A stretch of 61,166 bases of DNA from Paracoccaceae bacterium. Its GTDB lineage: Bacteria; Pseudomonadota; Alphaproteobacteria; Rhodobacterales; Rhodobacteraceae. The stretch is from positions 1 to 61,166 of the forward strand of contig JAOTXT010000022.1 in the NCBI GenBank assembly GCA_029862205.1, written 5' to 3'. The notes below the pieces were generated by a model, which ran no database searches, had not been told where the DNA came from, and was given only the letters and a program-made list of their open reading frames with translations. Of this stretch, positions 16,796 through 25,865 are shown piece after piece (the first letter of the stretch is position 1; the number at the start of each line of letters is the position of its first letter). The position numbers and the translations under genes were made by a program.

Positions 16796-19700
16796 CCCGC
16801 CTCCGGTAGATAGCCGCCGCCGCCCGGGGTCTCCAGCAACCAGGTATCGCCGGGGCCGGCCTCGCGTTTGTCGGCCGAGTGCAATTCCTCCACGGTGCCG
16901 TCGGCGCGCAGAATGCGCGTGCGCCCCAACTCTCCAGGCCCGCCACCGGCCAATCCAGGCGGCGGCACCACCCGATGGCCCGAGAGGATCGCAACCGTCA
17001 TGTCCTCGAGGAAGCGGATGCGCCGCGTGGCGCCGTCGCCGCCTCGGAACCGGCCCTTGCCGCCCGATCCGTGGCGGATCGAGAATTCTTCCAGCAGCAC
17101 CGGGAAACGCCACTCCAGGACCTCTGGGTCGGTCAGGCGGGAATTGGTCATGTGGGAGTGCACCGCCGAGACCCCGTGATGCCCAGTGCCGTCGTTCAGG
17201 ACGCCGGCGCCGGTGCCGCCGCAGATGGTCTCGTAGTACTGATATTTCGCGTTGCCCCAGGTGGTGTTGTTCATGGTTGACTGGGCCGCGGCCATGACCC
17301 CGAGGCCAAGGAACAGCGCCGAAGTTACCGCCTGGCTGGTCTCGACGTTCCCGGCGATGACGGCTGCCGGGTATTCGGGGCTGAGCATGGTGCCCTTGGG
17401 CAGGATGACGTTGAGGGGCTTCATCACCCCTTCGTTCATCGGGATCGCATCATCGACCAGGCAGCGGAAGACATAGAGCACGGCGGCGCGAGTCACCGGC
17501 TCCGGCGCATTGTAATTGGTGGCGAGCTGAGCGGTGGTGCCCGTGAAGTCCACCGTGGCCGAGCGGGTCTCGTGGTCGACGGAGATCTTCACATGAATCG
17601 CCCTGGGCTTTCCGTCGAAATCCGGGTCCATCTCGTAGACGTATTCCGAGTCCCTCAGCGCAACGATGCGGCGGCGCACCCGCTCCTCGGCATTGTCCTG
17701 GACATGGGCCATATAGGCCTGGACCACGTCGAGGCCGAAATGCGCGACCATCTTGCGAAGCTCGGCGGCACCCTTCTCGCAGGCAGCGACCTGCGCCTTC
17801 AGATCGGCGAGGTTTTCCAGCGGGTTGCGGGCGGGGTATTTGGCCGAGGTGAGCATCTGGTAGATCTCGTCCTCGCGGAATTTCCCCTGATCGACCAGCT
17901 TGAAATTGTCGATCAGCACCCCCTCGTCCTCGACCACGCGGCTGTCGGGTGGCATCGAGCCCGGGGTCAGACCGCCCACATCGGTCTGATGGCCGCGGGC
18001 GGACGTGTAGAACAGGACCTCGGTGCCGCCGTCGTTCCAGACCGGTGTCACAACAGTGATGTCGGGCAGATGCGTGCCACCATTGTAGGGTGCGTTCAGG
18101 ACATAGACGTCGCCCGGCTTCATGTCCGGGTTCAGCCGCATGATCGTCTTCACCGAGGCGGCCATCGAGCCAAGATGCACCGGCATGTGGGGGGCGTTCG
18201 CGATCAGGTCGCCCTCGGCGTCGAAGACGGCGCAGGAGAAGTCGAGCCGTTCCTTGATGGTAACTGAGACGGCGGTGTTCTCGAGGACCGCGCCCATCTG
18301 CTCGGCAATCGACATGTAGAGGTTGTTGAAGACCTCGAGCATCACCGGATCGGCTTGCGTGCCGACGGCGCTGCCTTCGCGGGCTTTGATCCGGGCCAGC
18401 GTTACGTGGTCGTGGGCGGTGATCCGGGCTTGCCAGCCGGCCTCGATGATGATCGATGTATGCGGCTCAACCAGGACGGCAGGGCCGGTGAGCGTGTCGC
18501 CGGGGCGCATGGCTTCGCGGCGCACGAAGCGGGCGTTGTGCCACGCGCCGTCGGAGTAGAAATCGGCCTCGAGGGCGGTCTCGACCTCTCCTTCGTCGCG
18601 CGTGGCGGTCGAGACCTGCGTCTCGTCCAGGTCGGCTGCCTCACCGATTGCCTCGGCCGCGACCGCCTCGATTACCAGGGGCTTGTCGCCCGCGTCGAAG
18701 CCGAAGCGGACGCGGTGGGCCTCGGCGAAACCCCGTTTCATTTCGTCGATGGAGCCGAATGGAACGGCGAGTGCGGTGTCGGTGCCCTTGACCTTCAGCA
18801 TGGCCGTGCGCACGACCCGGATCGCGTCCGCCGCCACGCCCTGGCGCTCGACCTCGCCCAGGGCATCGCCGCCCAGACGGTCGAGGTTCGAGGCCGCCAG
18901 CAGGCGGCCATCGTCATCCAGCGCCGTCTCGATCGCCTGTTCGCGGGTGGCGCGGATATCGGCGAGGCCCATCCCATACGCGCTGAGCAGCGAGGCCATG
19001 GGGTGAATCAGGCAGGTCTCCATCCCCAGCGTGTCGGCGATCTGACAGGCGAACTGCGCTCCCGCTCCGCCGAAGACGGTCAGGCAGTATTCGGTCACGT
19101 CATGGCCCTGCTGGACGCTGATCTTCTTGATCGCGTTGGCCATGTTCTCGACCGCGATCTTCAGGAAGCCGTCGGCGATTTCGACGGGATCCTTGCCGAT
19201 CTCGCGCGCGAGCTTTCCGAACGCCGCGCGGGTGGCCTCGGCATCCAACGGCCGGTCCGCCTCGGGTCCGAAGATCGCGGGGAAAAACTCGGGCCTCAGC
19301 TTGCCGGCCATCACATTGGCGTCGGTCACTGCCAGCGGGCCGCCGCGCCCATAGGCCGAAGGGCCCGGATTGGCCCCGGCGCTGTCCGGGCCGACCCGCA
19401 TCCTGGTGCCGTCGAAATGCAGGATCGAGCCGCCCCCGGCGGCGACCGTGTGGATGTCCATCATCGGCGCGCGCATCCGCACGCCCGCGACCTGGGTCAG
19501 CAGCACCCGCTCGTATTCGCCCGCATAGTGGCAGACATCGGTCGAGGTACCGCCCATGTCGAAGCCGATGATCTTGCCGAACCCGGCGATCTCGGAGGTG
19601 CGCACGGCGCCCACGACGCCGCCGGCGGGGCCCGAAAGGATCGCATCCTTGCCCTGGAACATGCGCGCATCGGTCAGCCCTCCCGAGGATTGCATGAACA

Positions 19701-20436
19701 TCAGCTTGCCCGCCGAATCGTGGTCCGCGTCCGCGTCGCCCTCGAAGGCCGCCGCGATCCGGTCCACGTAACGCCGCAGGATCGGGCTGAGATAGGCATC
19801 GACCACGGTCGTGTCGCCGCGGCTGACCATCTTCATCAACGGCGAGACCTGGTGGCTGACCGAGACCTGGGTGAAACCGATCTCGCGGGCGATTTCACCC
19901 GCTTGGGCCTCGTGCGCCGTTTGCCGGTAGCCGTGGCAGAAGACGATCGCGGCCGCGCGGATGCCTGTTGCATGGGCCGCTTCCAGATCGGCCCTCAGCC
20001 GCGCCTCATCAAGCGGGGCCTCCACCGTGCCGTCGGCCCGGATGCGCTCGTCGGCCTCGATCACCTGGGAATAGAGCATCTCGGGCAGCACGATCTCGCG
20101 CACGAAGAGCTCGGGCCGGTTCTGGTAAGCGATGCGGAGCTGGTCGCGCAGGCCCTTCGTGGTCACCAGCACCGTCGGGTCGCCTTTGCGCTCCAAGAGC
20201 GCGTTGGTCGCGACCGTGGTGCCCATCTTGATCCGGTTGACCCGCGCCGCCGGGATCGGGTCGCTGGAACCCAGAGTGAGATAATCACGGATCGCCTGCA
20301 ATGCGGCGTCTTCGTATTGCTCCGGGTTCTCGGACAGAAGCTTTCGGGTGTGAAGCACGCCATCTGGATCGCGCGCCACGACATCGGTGAAGGTGCCGCC
20401 CCGGTCGATCCAGAAATCCCAAGACCCGTTGCCCAT
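16792..20436 (-). CDS. oplAH: 5-oxoprolinase (ATP-hydrolysing), HyuA-HyuB fusion
   Basis: 1214 residues, the length of fused 5-oxoprolinase. The N-terminal HyuA-like half has FWIDRGGTFTDVVARDPDG and RIKMGTTVATNALLERKG at the nucleotide/substrate site, and GFDMGGTSTDVCHY. The C-terminal HyuB-like half has DFSCAVFDAEGDLIANAPHMPVHLGSM and NAPYNGGTHLPDITVVTPV. The enzyme opens 5-oxoproline to glutamate at the cost of ATP. Bacterial members also include hydantoinases, but the WIDRGGTFTDVVARDP start and single-chain form favour oxoprolinase. It is followed by the coupled 71-residue membrane protein. Confidence 0.92.
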   Translation of the reverse strand: MGNGSWDFWIDRGGTFTDVVARDPDGVLHTRKLLSENPEQYEDAALQAIRDYLTLGSSDPIPAARVNRIKMGTTVATNALLERKGDPTVLVTTKGLRDQLRIAYQNRPELFVREIVLPEMLYSQVIEADERIRADGTVEAPLDEARLRADLEAAHATGIRAAAIVFCHGYRQTAHEAQAGEIAREIGFTQVSVSHQVSPLMKMVSRGDTTVVDAYLSPILRRYVDRIAAAFEGDADADHDSAGKLMFMQSSGGLTDARMFQGKDAILSGPAGGVVGAVRTSEIAGFGKIIGFDMGGTSTDVCHYAGEYERVLLTQVAGVRMRAPMMDIHTVAAGGGSILHFDGTRMRVGPDSAGANPGPSAYGRGGPLAVTDANVMAGKLRPEFFPAIFGPEADRPLDAEATRAAFGKLAREIGKDPVEIADGFLKIAVENMANAIKKISVQQGHDVTEYCLTVFGGAGAQFACQIADTLGMETCLIHPMASLLSAYGMGLADIRATREQAIETALDDDGRLLAASNLDRLGGDALGEVERQGVAADAIRVVRTAMLKVKGTDTALAVPFGSIDEMKRGFAEAHRVRFGFDAGDKPLVIEAVAAEAIGEAADLDETQVSTATRDEGEVETALEADFYSDGAWHNARFVRREAMRPGDTLTGPAVLVEPHTSIIIEAGWQARITAHDHVTLARIKAREGSAVGTQADPVMLEVFNNLYMSIAEQMGAVLENTAVSVTIKERLDFSCAVFDAEGDLIANAPHMPVHLGSMAASVKTIMRLNPDMKPGDVYVLNAPYNGGTHLPDITVVTPVWNDGGTEVLFYTSARGHQTDVGGLTPGSMPPDSRVVEDEGVLIDNFKLVDQGKFREDEIYQMLTSAKYPARNPLENLADLKAQVAACEKGAAELRKMVAHFGLDVVQAYMAHVQDNAEERVRRRIVALRDSEYVYEMDPDFDGKPRAIHVKISVDHETRSATVDFTGTTAQLATNYNAPEPVTRAAVLYVFRCLVDDAIPMNEGVMKPLNVILPKGTMLSPEYPAAVIAGNVETSQAVTSALFLGLGVMAAAQSTMNNTTWGNAKYQYYETICGGTGAGVLNDGTGHHGVSAVHSHMTNSRLTDPEVLEWRFPVLLEEFSIRHGSGGKGRFRGGDGATRRIRFLEDMTVAILSGHRVVPPPGLAGGGPGELGRTRILRADGTVEELHSADKREAGPGDTWLLETPGGGGYLPEAG

Positions 20437-20544
20437 CGCGCGCTCTGCCCCTACGATCTGGTCCAGCCGGGTCGATTGACGCTGGTCCCGGCACGTCGGG
20501 GGAATAGACGATTAGATTGACGAGCGAAAGACGCGGAGAGACAG

Positions 20545-20667
20545 ATGACCTGCACCCTGATCGGCATTGCTGGCTTCGCCCTGGTTCTTGCCGCCTTCCG
20601 GCACATCCGGCTGCCGCAGCCGGACATGATCCCCATCCCTATCCGCGAGGCGCCGCAGGGGCGGTGA
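20545..20667 (+). CDS. Small membrane peptide (40 aa)
   Basis: The frame reads MTCTLIGIAGFALVLAAF, followed by a polar, Pro-rich tail (RLPQPDMIPIPIREAPQG). A ribosome-binding site (GGAGA) lies 6-7 nt upstream of the ATG. It is divergent from the oxoprolinase gene and ends 10 nt before the acetyltransferase, so the two may be co-transcribed. One membrane span; function unknown. The size makes this a tentative gene. Confidence 0.45.
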   Translation: MTCTLIGIAGFALVLAAFRHIRLPQPDMIPIPIREAPQGR

Positions 20668-20677
20668 TCGCCGGAAG

Positions 20678-21169
20678 GTGATCCTGCGCGAGGCGATGGC
20701 TGGCGATCTGCCCGCGATCGCCAGGATTCTGAACGCCGAGATCGCTTCGGGCACCGCAAGCTGGACCGAGACCCCGAAGACCGGGACGGACATGGAAACC
20801 TGGTTCGCCGAGCGGCGCGCGGGCGGCTATCCGCTGTTCGTTGCCGAGGCCGGCGGCGAGGTTCTGGGCTATGCGAGCTATGGGCCATTTCGCCGCGGCG
20901 AGGGCTATCGCGAAACGGTCGAGCACTCGGTCTATGTGGCCCGGGGCGCCCGGGGCCGGGGCATCGCGCGGCTGCTGATGGAGCGGCTGATCGCCGAGGC
21001 GCAGGCGGCCGGTTTCACCCGCCTGGTGGGCGGTGTCAGCGCCGATCAGCCCGCGAGCCTGGGACTGCACCGGGCGCTTGGTTTCGAAGAGCAGGGGCGC
21101 CTGAAGGGCGTCGGCGTCAAGCGTGGCAAGCGGCTGGATTTGGCGTTGATGGTGCTGGCGTTGGACTGA
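20678..21169 (+). CDS. GNAT N-acetyltransferase (phosphinothricin acetyltransferase-like)
   Basis: 163 residues with a GTG start. LREAMAGDLPAIARILNAEI and TASWTETPKTGTDMETWF are typical of the Pat/YncA group, VYVARGARGRGIARLLMERLI is the acetyl-CoA loop, and SLGLHRALGFEEQGRLKGVGVKRGKRLDLALM is the characteristic C-terminal block. Family members acetylate the amino group of phosphinothricin or methionine analogues. Natural substrate not inferred. Confidence 0.82.
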   Translation: MILREAMAGDLPAIARILNAEIASGTASWTETPKTGTDMETWFAERRAGGYPLFVAEAGGEVLGYASYGPFRRGEGYRETVEHSVYVARGARGRGIARLLMERLIAEAQAAGFTRLVGGVSADQPASLGLHRALGFEEQGRLKGVGVKRGKRLDLALMVLALD

Positions 21170-21712
21170 CCGGGCGGCCAGTGGCGGGAGATTAGCGGCC
21201 TCTCACGTGTGAGAATCTTATCAACGTATTGATTTATATATATAATATGTATCAGTTTACGCATTTTTCACAGTTGGAGCGCGCTCCTGGTGTTTTGCGC
21301 GCAACAGGCATTGGGTGGCCTCGTGCGAGCCCACGCTACCGGCTGGATCAGTGGTAAGTCGCCGAGCCCCAAGGTTGGTTGTTGTCGGCTCCGCGGACCG
21401 AAGCGGTCATCCGACGGGATTGCTCAGATGACTGGTCCTGACCCGATCCGGACAAACGATTGAATCGGAGTGCCTACCTACCCGCGCCGCTGTGGTATTT
21501 TGCTGAACGTCTCGATACCACCAGAACGCCGACATCGCCCTCGTGATCCAAAGTCAGCACAGATCTCGAAATTCCCGTGCAGTCCCGAGCGCGTACTTTG
21601 GCGGCATCCAAGAAATTTGGCCGATTGTCGGCTTTGATTAAGGCTCGCGGCGCTCACAATAATCGCATCGGTCACTTTTGACAGAATGTGCTCCGGGAAA
21701 CGGAAAATTCCG
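21170..21712. other. Gap without a recognisable gene
   Basis: I see no gene in this 543-nt stretch. The first 100 nt are unusually AT-rich (TATATATATAATATG around 21235). An 87-codon frame on the minus strand (21478-21741) runs into the cytochrome gene, has a non-protein-like composition and no ribosome-binding site, and is not called. Confidence 0.6.
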
Positions 21713-22840
21713 CTAGCGCCCGGCGTGGATGCGCTCAGCATTTTGTGCGGCCCATGCTTTGCCTCGATTCTCGTGGCAACCGAGGCAGCTATATTCGAGC
21801 GAAAGCGATGCGCGGCCGAGACTGTCGATCCGAACGAATTTGCCGTCGTCGGTGAACATGTTCCAGTCCGCGCTGGCCTGAATGCGAAAGATATGGCTGC
21901 GGATATCGCCTCTGGGCAAGGTTCCGCCCTCGTAGGCGGTGCTCACCGAGACAGCAGATTTGCCGACGTACGGCATATGGCAGCTGGTGCAGGTACTGTG
22001 TGCCTTCGGGGCGACCACCACTGTTTCTTGCTGGTGGCAATCCAGACAGGTCGACTGCCCCTTGAAGCCGCCGAGGCCGTATTTCGTGCTCTTGTGCGGA
22101 TCGTGGCACGCAAGACACCCCACGGCCAAATGCGGTGAGGCAAGAAGCTCTTCGTATTGCTCGTGATGGCGGACAAGACCGCCCTTGGCGTCGATCTTTT
22201 CGACATCGCCGCGAACATGACAGGCTTGGCAATTCGTTTCGGTCGAGAGGGATACCTACGTGGGATTGGCCGCATGCAAGGCGCCCGGGCCATGGCAAGC
22301 CTCACAGGTCACGCCTGGCTCTTGCCAGATGCCGTGGATTCCCGGCAGCCCATCCTGGTGGGGGCCTTCAGGGCCAGTCTTTCGCCAGCCGGTGGTATGG
22401 CAATCGCCACAAGTATAGGGCTTTCGTGGCGCGGTCTTCGGATCGTAGCTGGTCCATCTTCCAGCGGTTCCCAGCTGGTCGTTGGCGAGGTTGAATTGAC
22501 GGTTCGCCTCGCCGGTCAGAATGTAGCCGTCGCGGTCCATGAAGCGCGCCTTCCAGCCGTAGCCTCCGATGACATAGCTGATCTCCTCCCAATCCATCCC
22601 CGCCGGGGGCGCGAGCACACCCGGAGAGGTGCCTTGTGGAAAGACCGGCGGCGTCCCGTCGACTTTCTGGATCTTGAGAGGATGGCCGGAGCGCAAATAG
22701 TCTTCGGAAATCTCCGCATGACATCCGGCGCAGGTTTCCGAGCCGGCATATTCCCGGTCACTGGTGGCGAAAGTGTCGGACAACGTCGCAAGTGCAGCCA
22801 AAACCAAAACAATGAAGAGCCCAATCTGATAACGAAACAC
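21713..22840 (-). pseudogene. Octaheme c-type cytochrome interrupted by an in-frame TAG
   Basis: A GTG at 22840, 7 nt after AAGGAG, starts a secreted protein (signal/anchor GLFIVLVLAALATL). Three heme motifs come first: CAGCH, CGDCH and CEACH. The frame then meets TAG at 22256-22258, after GALHAANPT. Without any shift the same frame continues VSLSTETNCQACH and holds four more motifs, CLACH, CLDCH, CTSCH and CLGCH, before the natural stop at 21713. The total is eight CxxCH motifs in about 374 residues. Intact it would be a periplasmic multiheme electron carrier or oxidoreductase. It lies 84 nt downstream of the beta-barrel gene on the same strand, as the last member of the ABC/LolA/barrel row. 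The single substitution suggests recent inactivation, a sequencing error, or readthrough. Confidence 0.85.
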
Positions 22841-22924
22841 CTGTCGTCTCCTTGTGAGCAGGCCATCGCGCCCAACGATCCTAGGCTACTGATGTGTGCC
22901 TTGTCACGCGCCCGGAGGGACCGG

Positions 22925-24178
22925 TCAAAAGAACCTGCTCAAGCGCAGCGTGACGAAATCATCCTTGCGGATGCCGGCAATCGGGTCACTGTCTGACACG
23001 TTGAGAAAGAACCGGCCTTCGAGCTCGATCTTCCAGTTGTCGCCGATGCGCCGCTCGGCCTCGGCGAAGAGGATGGTGGAGCGGGTGTCGCGATCGATGA
23101 TGGCGCCGCCGAGCACGCTGGTATCTTGGACGTCGTTCAATGTGAGCCGCGCACCAAGGAACAGGTCGTCGTCGAAGACAGTCGCAGGTGCCCGCTCTTC
23201 GTCCCGGCCATCGTAGTTGTACTCAGTCAGCAGGCCCAGATCCGCGTTCGTTCCGAAAATGCCGGAGACGGTGTGTTCGAAGCCGCCCACCGCGGCCGCG
23301 AAGCGCGCGCCGTGCCCGCTGCGGGTCATCGCCTCCAGCTTCCAAAGCCATGCGCCGGAGGTCAGCTGAACGTCCAGGCTGGTCTGGCCGATCTGGTCGT
23401 AATGGGGCACCAGCACGGTTTCACCTCCCGGCCGCGTTTCGGACAGCAAGCGTGGTTCGCGGCTGGTTCCGCGGAAGTGCGCGATCCCCAGATCCCAGTC
23501 TCCAATGGCGTGGGACCAGCGCGCGGCTAGGTCGACATGATGGGTCCTCGCGCCTGCATCGAAGGTGGCGTCGCCTTCGGCGACCGGAAGTGACCCCCGC
23601 AGCCGGTCGCCCGAGTCCGGGAACGCGCGTTCGCGGAACCCCGGAAGAACGAACACGCTCACCGTTCCCCAGTCGCCCAGCAGGTTGAGATTGACCATGG
23701 GCTGGCCGAGCTTGTCCTCGCCGTCGATATCCTCCACCGCGTCGTCCTGATTGATGATGTCCACCAGGTGGCGCGATTCCGCGACCCCCCAGAAGACCTT
23801 GTCGATTCCGGCCACCAGGCCCCAGCCATCTCCTATATGCAGCCAGTTCGCCTCGCGCAGGTCCGCGTGGCTGCGTCCGCTCTGGGTCGCGTCGAGGCGC
23901 AGGAAGGGGGCGAAGGTAAGCCTGTCTGCGCCCTCGCTCCATTCATAGACGAGCCGCGGCTCCAGCGAGAGCGCGGGCGAGAAGTGGTTGGCGTCCTGGC
24001 CGGGAAACGCCGGGTCGCCCGGAAAGATACGCAGTTCGCTTGTGACCGATCCCGAGAGCTCCCATTCGCCGGCCGCCGTGCTGTCCACCGGAGCGATTGC
24101 CAGGATGGCCGCCAGCGCCATGACAGACAGGGCGGCGCGCCGGCGGTTGGATCTCGGGCAGTTCGCCATTGCGCTCAT
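22925..24178 (-). CDS. Outer-membrane beta-barrel (porin-like) protein
   Basis: About 417 residues with a signal peptide (LSVMALAAILAIAPVDSTAAG). The rest is alternating polar/aromatic strands ending in LRLSRFF, a C-terminal Phe as recognised by the BAM complex. Phrases such as LEPRLVYEWSEGADRLTFAPFLRLD and WKIELEGRFFLN are typical of export-associated barrels that accompany MmpL- or ABC-type systems. The ATG at 24178 has GGTGGAG 8 nt upstream; an overlapping GTG at 24187 is possible. It starts at or beside the stop of the LolA-like gene, so an operon is likely. It probably forms the outer-membrane step of the export row; the substrate is unknown. Confidence 0.75.
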   Translation of the reverse strand: MSAMANCPRSNRRRAALSVMALAAILAIAPVDSTAAGEWELSGSVTSELRIFPGDPAFPGQDANHFSPALSLEPRLVYEWSEGADRLTFAPFLRLDATQSGRSHADLREANWLHIGDGWGLVAGIDKVFWGVAESRHLVDIINQDDAVEDIDGEDKLGQPMVNLNLLGDWGTVSVFVLPGFRERAFPDSGDRLRGSLPVAEGDATFDAGARTHHVDLAARWSHAIGDWDLGIAHFRGTSREPRLLSETRPGGETVLVPHYDQIGQTSLDVQLTSGAWLWKLEAMTRSGHGARFAAAVGGFEHTVSGIFGTNADLGLLTEYNYDGRDEERAPATVFDDDLFLGARLTLNDVQDTSVLGGAIIDRDTRSTILFAEAERRIGDNWKIELEGRFFLNVSDSDPIAGIRKDDFVTLRLSRFF

Positions 24179-24183
24179 GACGC

Positions 24184-24978
24184 TCACTCCACCCTTCTGA
24201 GATTGCCCTTGCGGAAGTGCTCCTCGGTCAGCCCGGTCTGGAACTTGTAGACATCGTAGATCAGACGGGTCGTCTTGCCGGTGCGGAAATTCTCCATTGT
24301 GTATGTTTGCGCGCGCCAGAAACGCCCCAGATACTGGCGGTAACCGCTCAAGGTCAGCGTCTTGAGAAGGGTCTCCTTGTGGTCGTAGTAATCGATGCGC
24401 TGGACCCGGTACTCTGCCGTGTCGTACCAGGTCACCAGACGGCTGTAGCCCGAATTCCGAAAGAGTGGCAGGCGCTCAACCACATAGCAATCCAACTCAC
24501 CGCAAACGTCGTCGGACAGCCACTTGTAGGCGTATTTCCCGAGCTCCTGGCCGGTGATGTCCTCGTAGGCGAATTCGCTGCCGAAGAACGAGCTGGTCTT
24601 GTTGGCCGACGAGATGCGCTTGACCCTCTTGAGCGCGGGCAGGAACAGCCATTGGTCGTCGTCTTCAAGGATCTGGGCGTGGCTCAGCAGCGCTGTCCCC
24701 TTCATGTCGCGCGGCGTCTCGAACACGACCAGCGACTTGTCACCACGGGTCTCGTCGGGCACTTCCAGCGTGTCGATCCGCAGGCGGCGTTCCCGCGTCC
24801 GGCCCTTCCGATCCTGGAGGATCATGGTCAGGACCGTCCGGTTATCGCCGAAGCCCCGATCCCGGAGATCGGCCTCTCTCGCGATGGCCTCGCCCCTGGC
24901 CTGCGAATCCTCCGCGCCGGACACCGACAGCGGTGCCGACGTGAGCGCCAGGAGTAGGAGCAGGAGAATCCGCATCAT
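24184..24978 (-). CDS. LolA-like outer-membrane lipoprotein-sorting protein (PF17131 type)
   Basis: About 264 residues with a signal peptide (RILLLLLLALTSAPLSVSG). RRLRIDTLEVPDETRGDKSLVVFETPRDMKGTALL and DDQWLFLPALKRVKRISSANKTSSFFGSEFAYEDIT are the hallmark stretches of the outer-membrane lipoprotein-sorting family. These periplasmic half-barrels bind acyl chains and are usually encoded with MmpL/RND or ABC exporters. The ATG at 24978 overlaps the ATPase stop (ATGA), indicating translational coupling. Here it likely carries a lipophilic cargo from the FtsX-type permeases to the barrel. Confidence 0.85.
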   Translation of the reverse strand: MMRILLLLLLALTSAPLSVSGAEDSQARGEAIAREADLRDRGFGDNRTVLTMILQDRKGRTRERRLRIDTLEVPDETRGDKSLVVFETPRDMKGTALLSHAQILEDDDQWLFLPALKRVKRISSANKTSSFFGSEFAYEDITGQELGKYAYKWLSDDVCGELDCYVVERLPLFRNSGYSRLVTWYDTAEYRVQRIDYYDHKETLLKTLTLSGYRQYLGRFWRAQTYTMENFRTGKTTRLIYDVYKFQTGLTEEHFRKGNLRRVE

Positions 24979-25853
24979 TCGCTCCGTTCGGCAGAGGGCG
25001 AGGGCTGCACGGCGCTCTCCGCATAGCGGTCCGGTTCGGCCTCGAACCTCTCCAGACACCGGCGCGAGCAGAAGACATAACGCCGGCCATGATGCTCGGC
25101 GAAGAGCGAGGCGGTCCATCCGTCGACCCGCATGCCGCAGACCGGGTCCCGGACCCAGGAATGCGGCTCGGCCTTGCGGTCACGCAGAGCGCCGTCCTCC
25201 AGCCACAGAATGCGGTCGGCCACGTCCTCGATCCGCTGGTCATGCGACACCAGCACGACCGAGCAGCCCTGGTCGCGGGCGATGTCGTGGAGGATCATCA
25301 TCACCTCCTGCCCGCTCTGGGAATCGAGATTGCCGGTGGGCTCGTCGGCGAAGATCAGGCGGGGTTGGTTGATCAGGGCCCGGGCGATCGCTACCCGCTG
25401 CTTCTCGCCGCCTGACAGGGTGCGCGGCAGCGCGACCCTGCGGTGGGTCAGGTTCAGCCGCTCTAACAGCGCGGCTGCCCGCGGCCTCGCGGCCTTGACG
25501 CCGCCGAGCGCCAGATGTGCCGGGAAGAGCACGTTGTCCTCGACGGAAAGTACCTCCAGCAGATTGAACGACTGGAAGATGAAGCCGATCTTCTGCGCGC
25601 GCAGGCGCGAGAGCCCTGTCTCGCCGAGCGTCGTGATATCGACACCGTCGATGGCGATCGTCCCCGAGCTCGGGCGCAGCAGCGCGCCGAGCATCGAGAC
25701 GAGCGTCGTCTTCCCCGAGCCCGACGGCCCCATGATCGCGACCAGCTCGCCGCGTGCCACGTCGAGGGACACGTCATCGACCGCACGCACCTCGGTGTTG
25801 CCGCTGCCGAAGGTCTTGGTCAGGTGCTCTGCACGAAGGATCGGACCGGACAT
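24975..25853 (-). CDS. ABC ATPase (MacB/LolD type) fused to a YHS metal-binding domain
   Basis: 292 residues. Residues 1-225 are a LolD/MacB-type ATPase: Walker A GPSGSGKTT at 42-50, Q-loop near FIFQSFNLLE, signature LSGGE at 146-150, Walker B LIFADE at 166-171, and switch His at 204. Residues 236-278 are a YHS domain: DPVCGMRVDGW, GRRYVFCSRRCLERFEAEPDRY, with its three cysteines in the usual metal-binding places. YHS domains occur in copper and other metal-handling proteins. The fusion suggests that ATPase activity or assembly is tied to a metal ion. It sits between the permease and LolA-like genes. Confidence 0.88.
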   Translation of the reverse strand: MSGPILRAEHLTKTFGSGNTEVRAVDDVSLDVARGELVAIMGPSGSGKTTLVSMLGALLRPSSGTIAIDGVDITTLGETGLSRLRAQKIGFIFQSFNLLEVLSVEDNVLFPAHLALGGVKAARPRAAALLERLNLTHRRVALPRTLSGGEKQRVAIARALINQPRLIFADEPTGNLDSQSGQEVMMILHDIARDQGCSVVLVSHDQRIEDVADRILWLEDGALRDRKAEPHSWVRDPVCGMRVDGWTASLFAEHHGRRYVFCSRRCLERFEAEPDRYAESAVQPSPSAERSE

Positions 25854-25865
25854 CGCGACAATACC

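Noticed and set aside
18355-20520. 721-codon plus-strand frame opposite 5-oxoprolinase
   Set aside because: Long antisense frame typical of high-GC coding DNA; the sequence is Arg/Gly/His-rich without any motif, and the minus-strand protein is unmistakable.
21478-21741. 87-codon minus-strand frame after the cytochrome
   Set aside because: No ribosome-binding site, no protein-like composition, and it overlaps the end of the cytochrome gene in another frame.
21943-22305. Frameshift in the octaheme cytochrome
   Set aside because: The frames before and after the stop are the same (difference 543 nt), so a nonsense codon explains the split without a shift.
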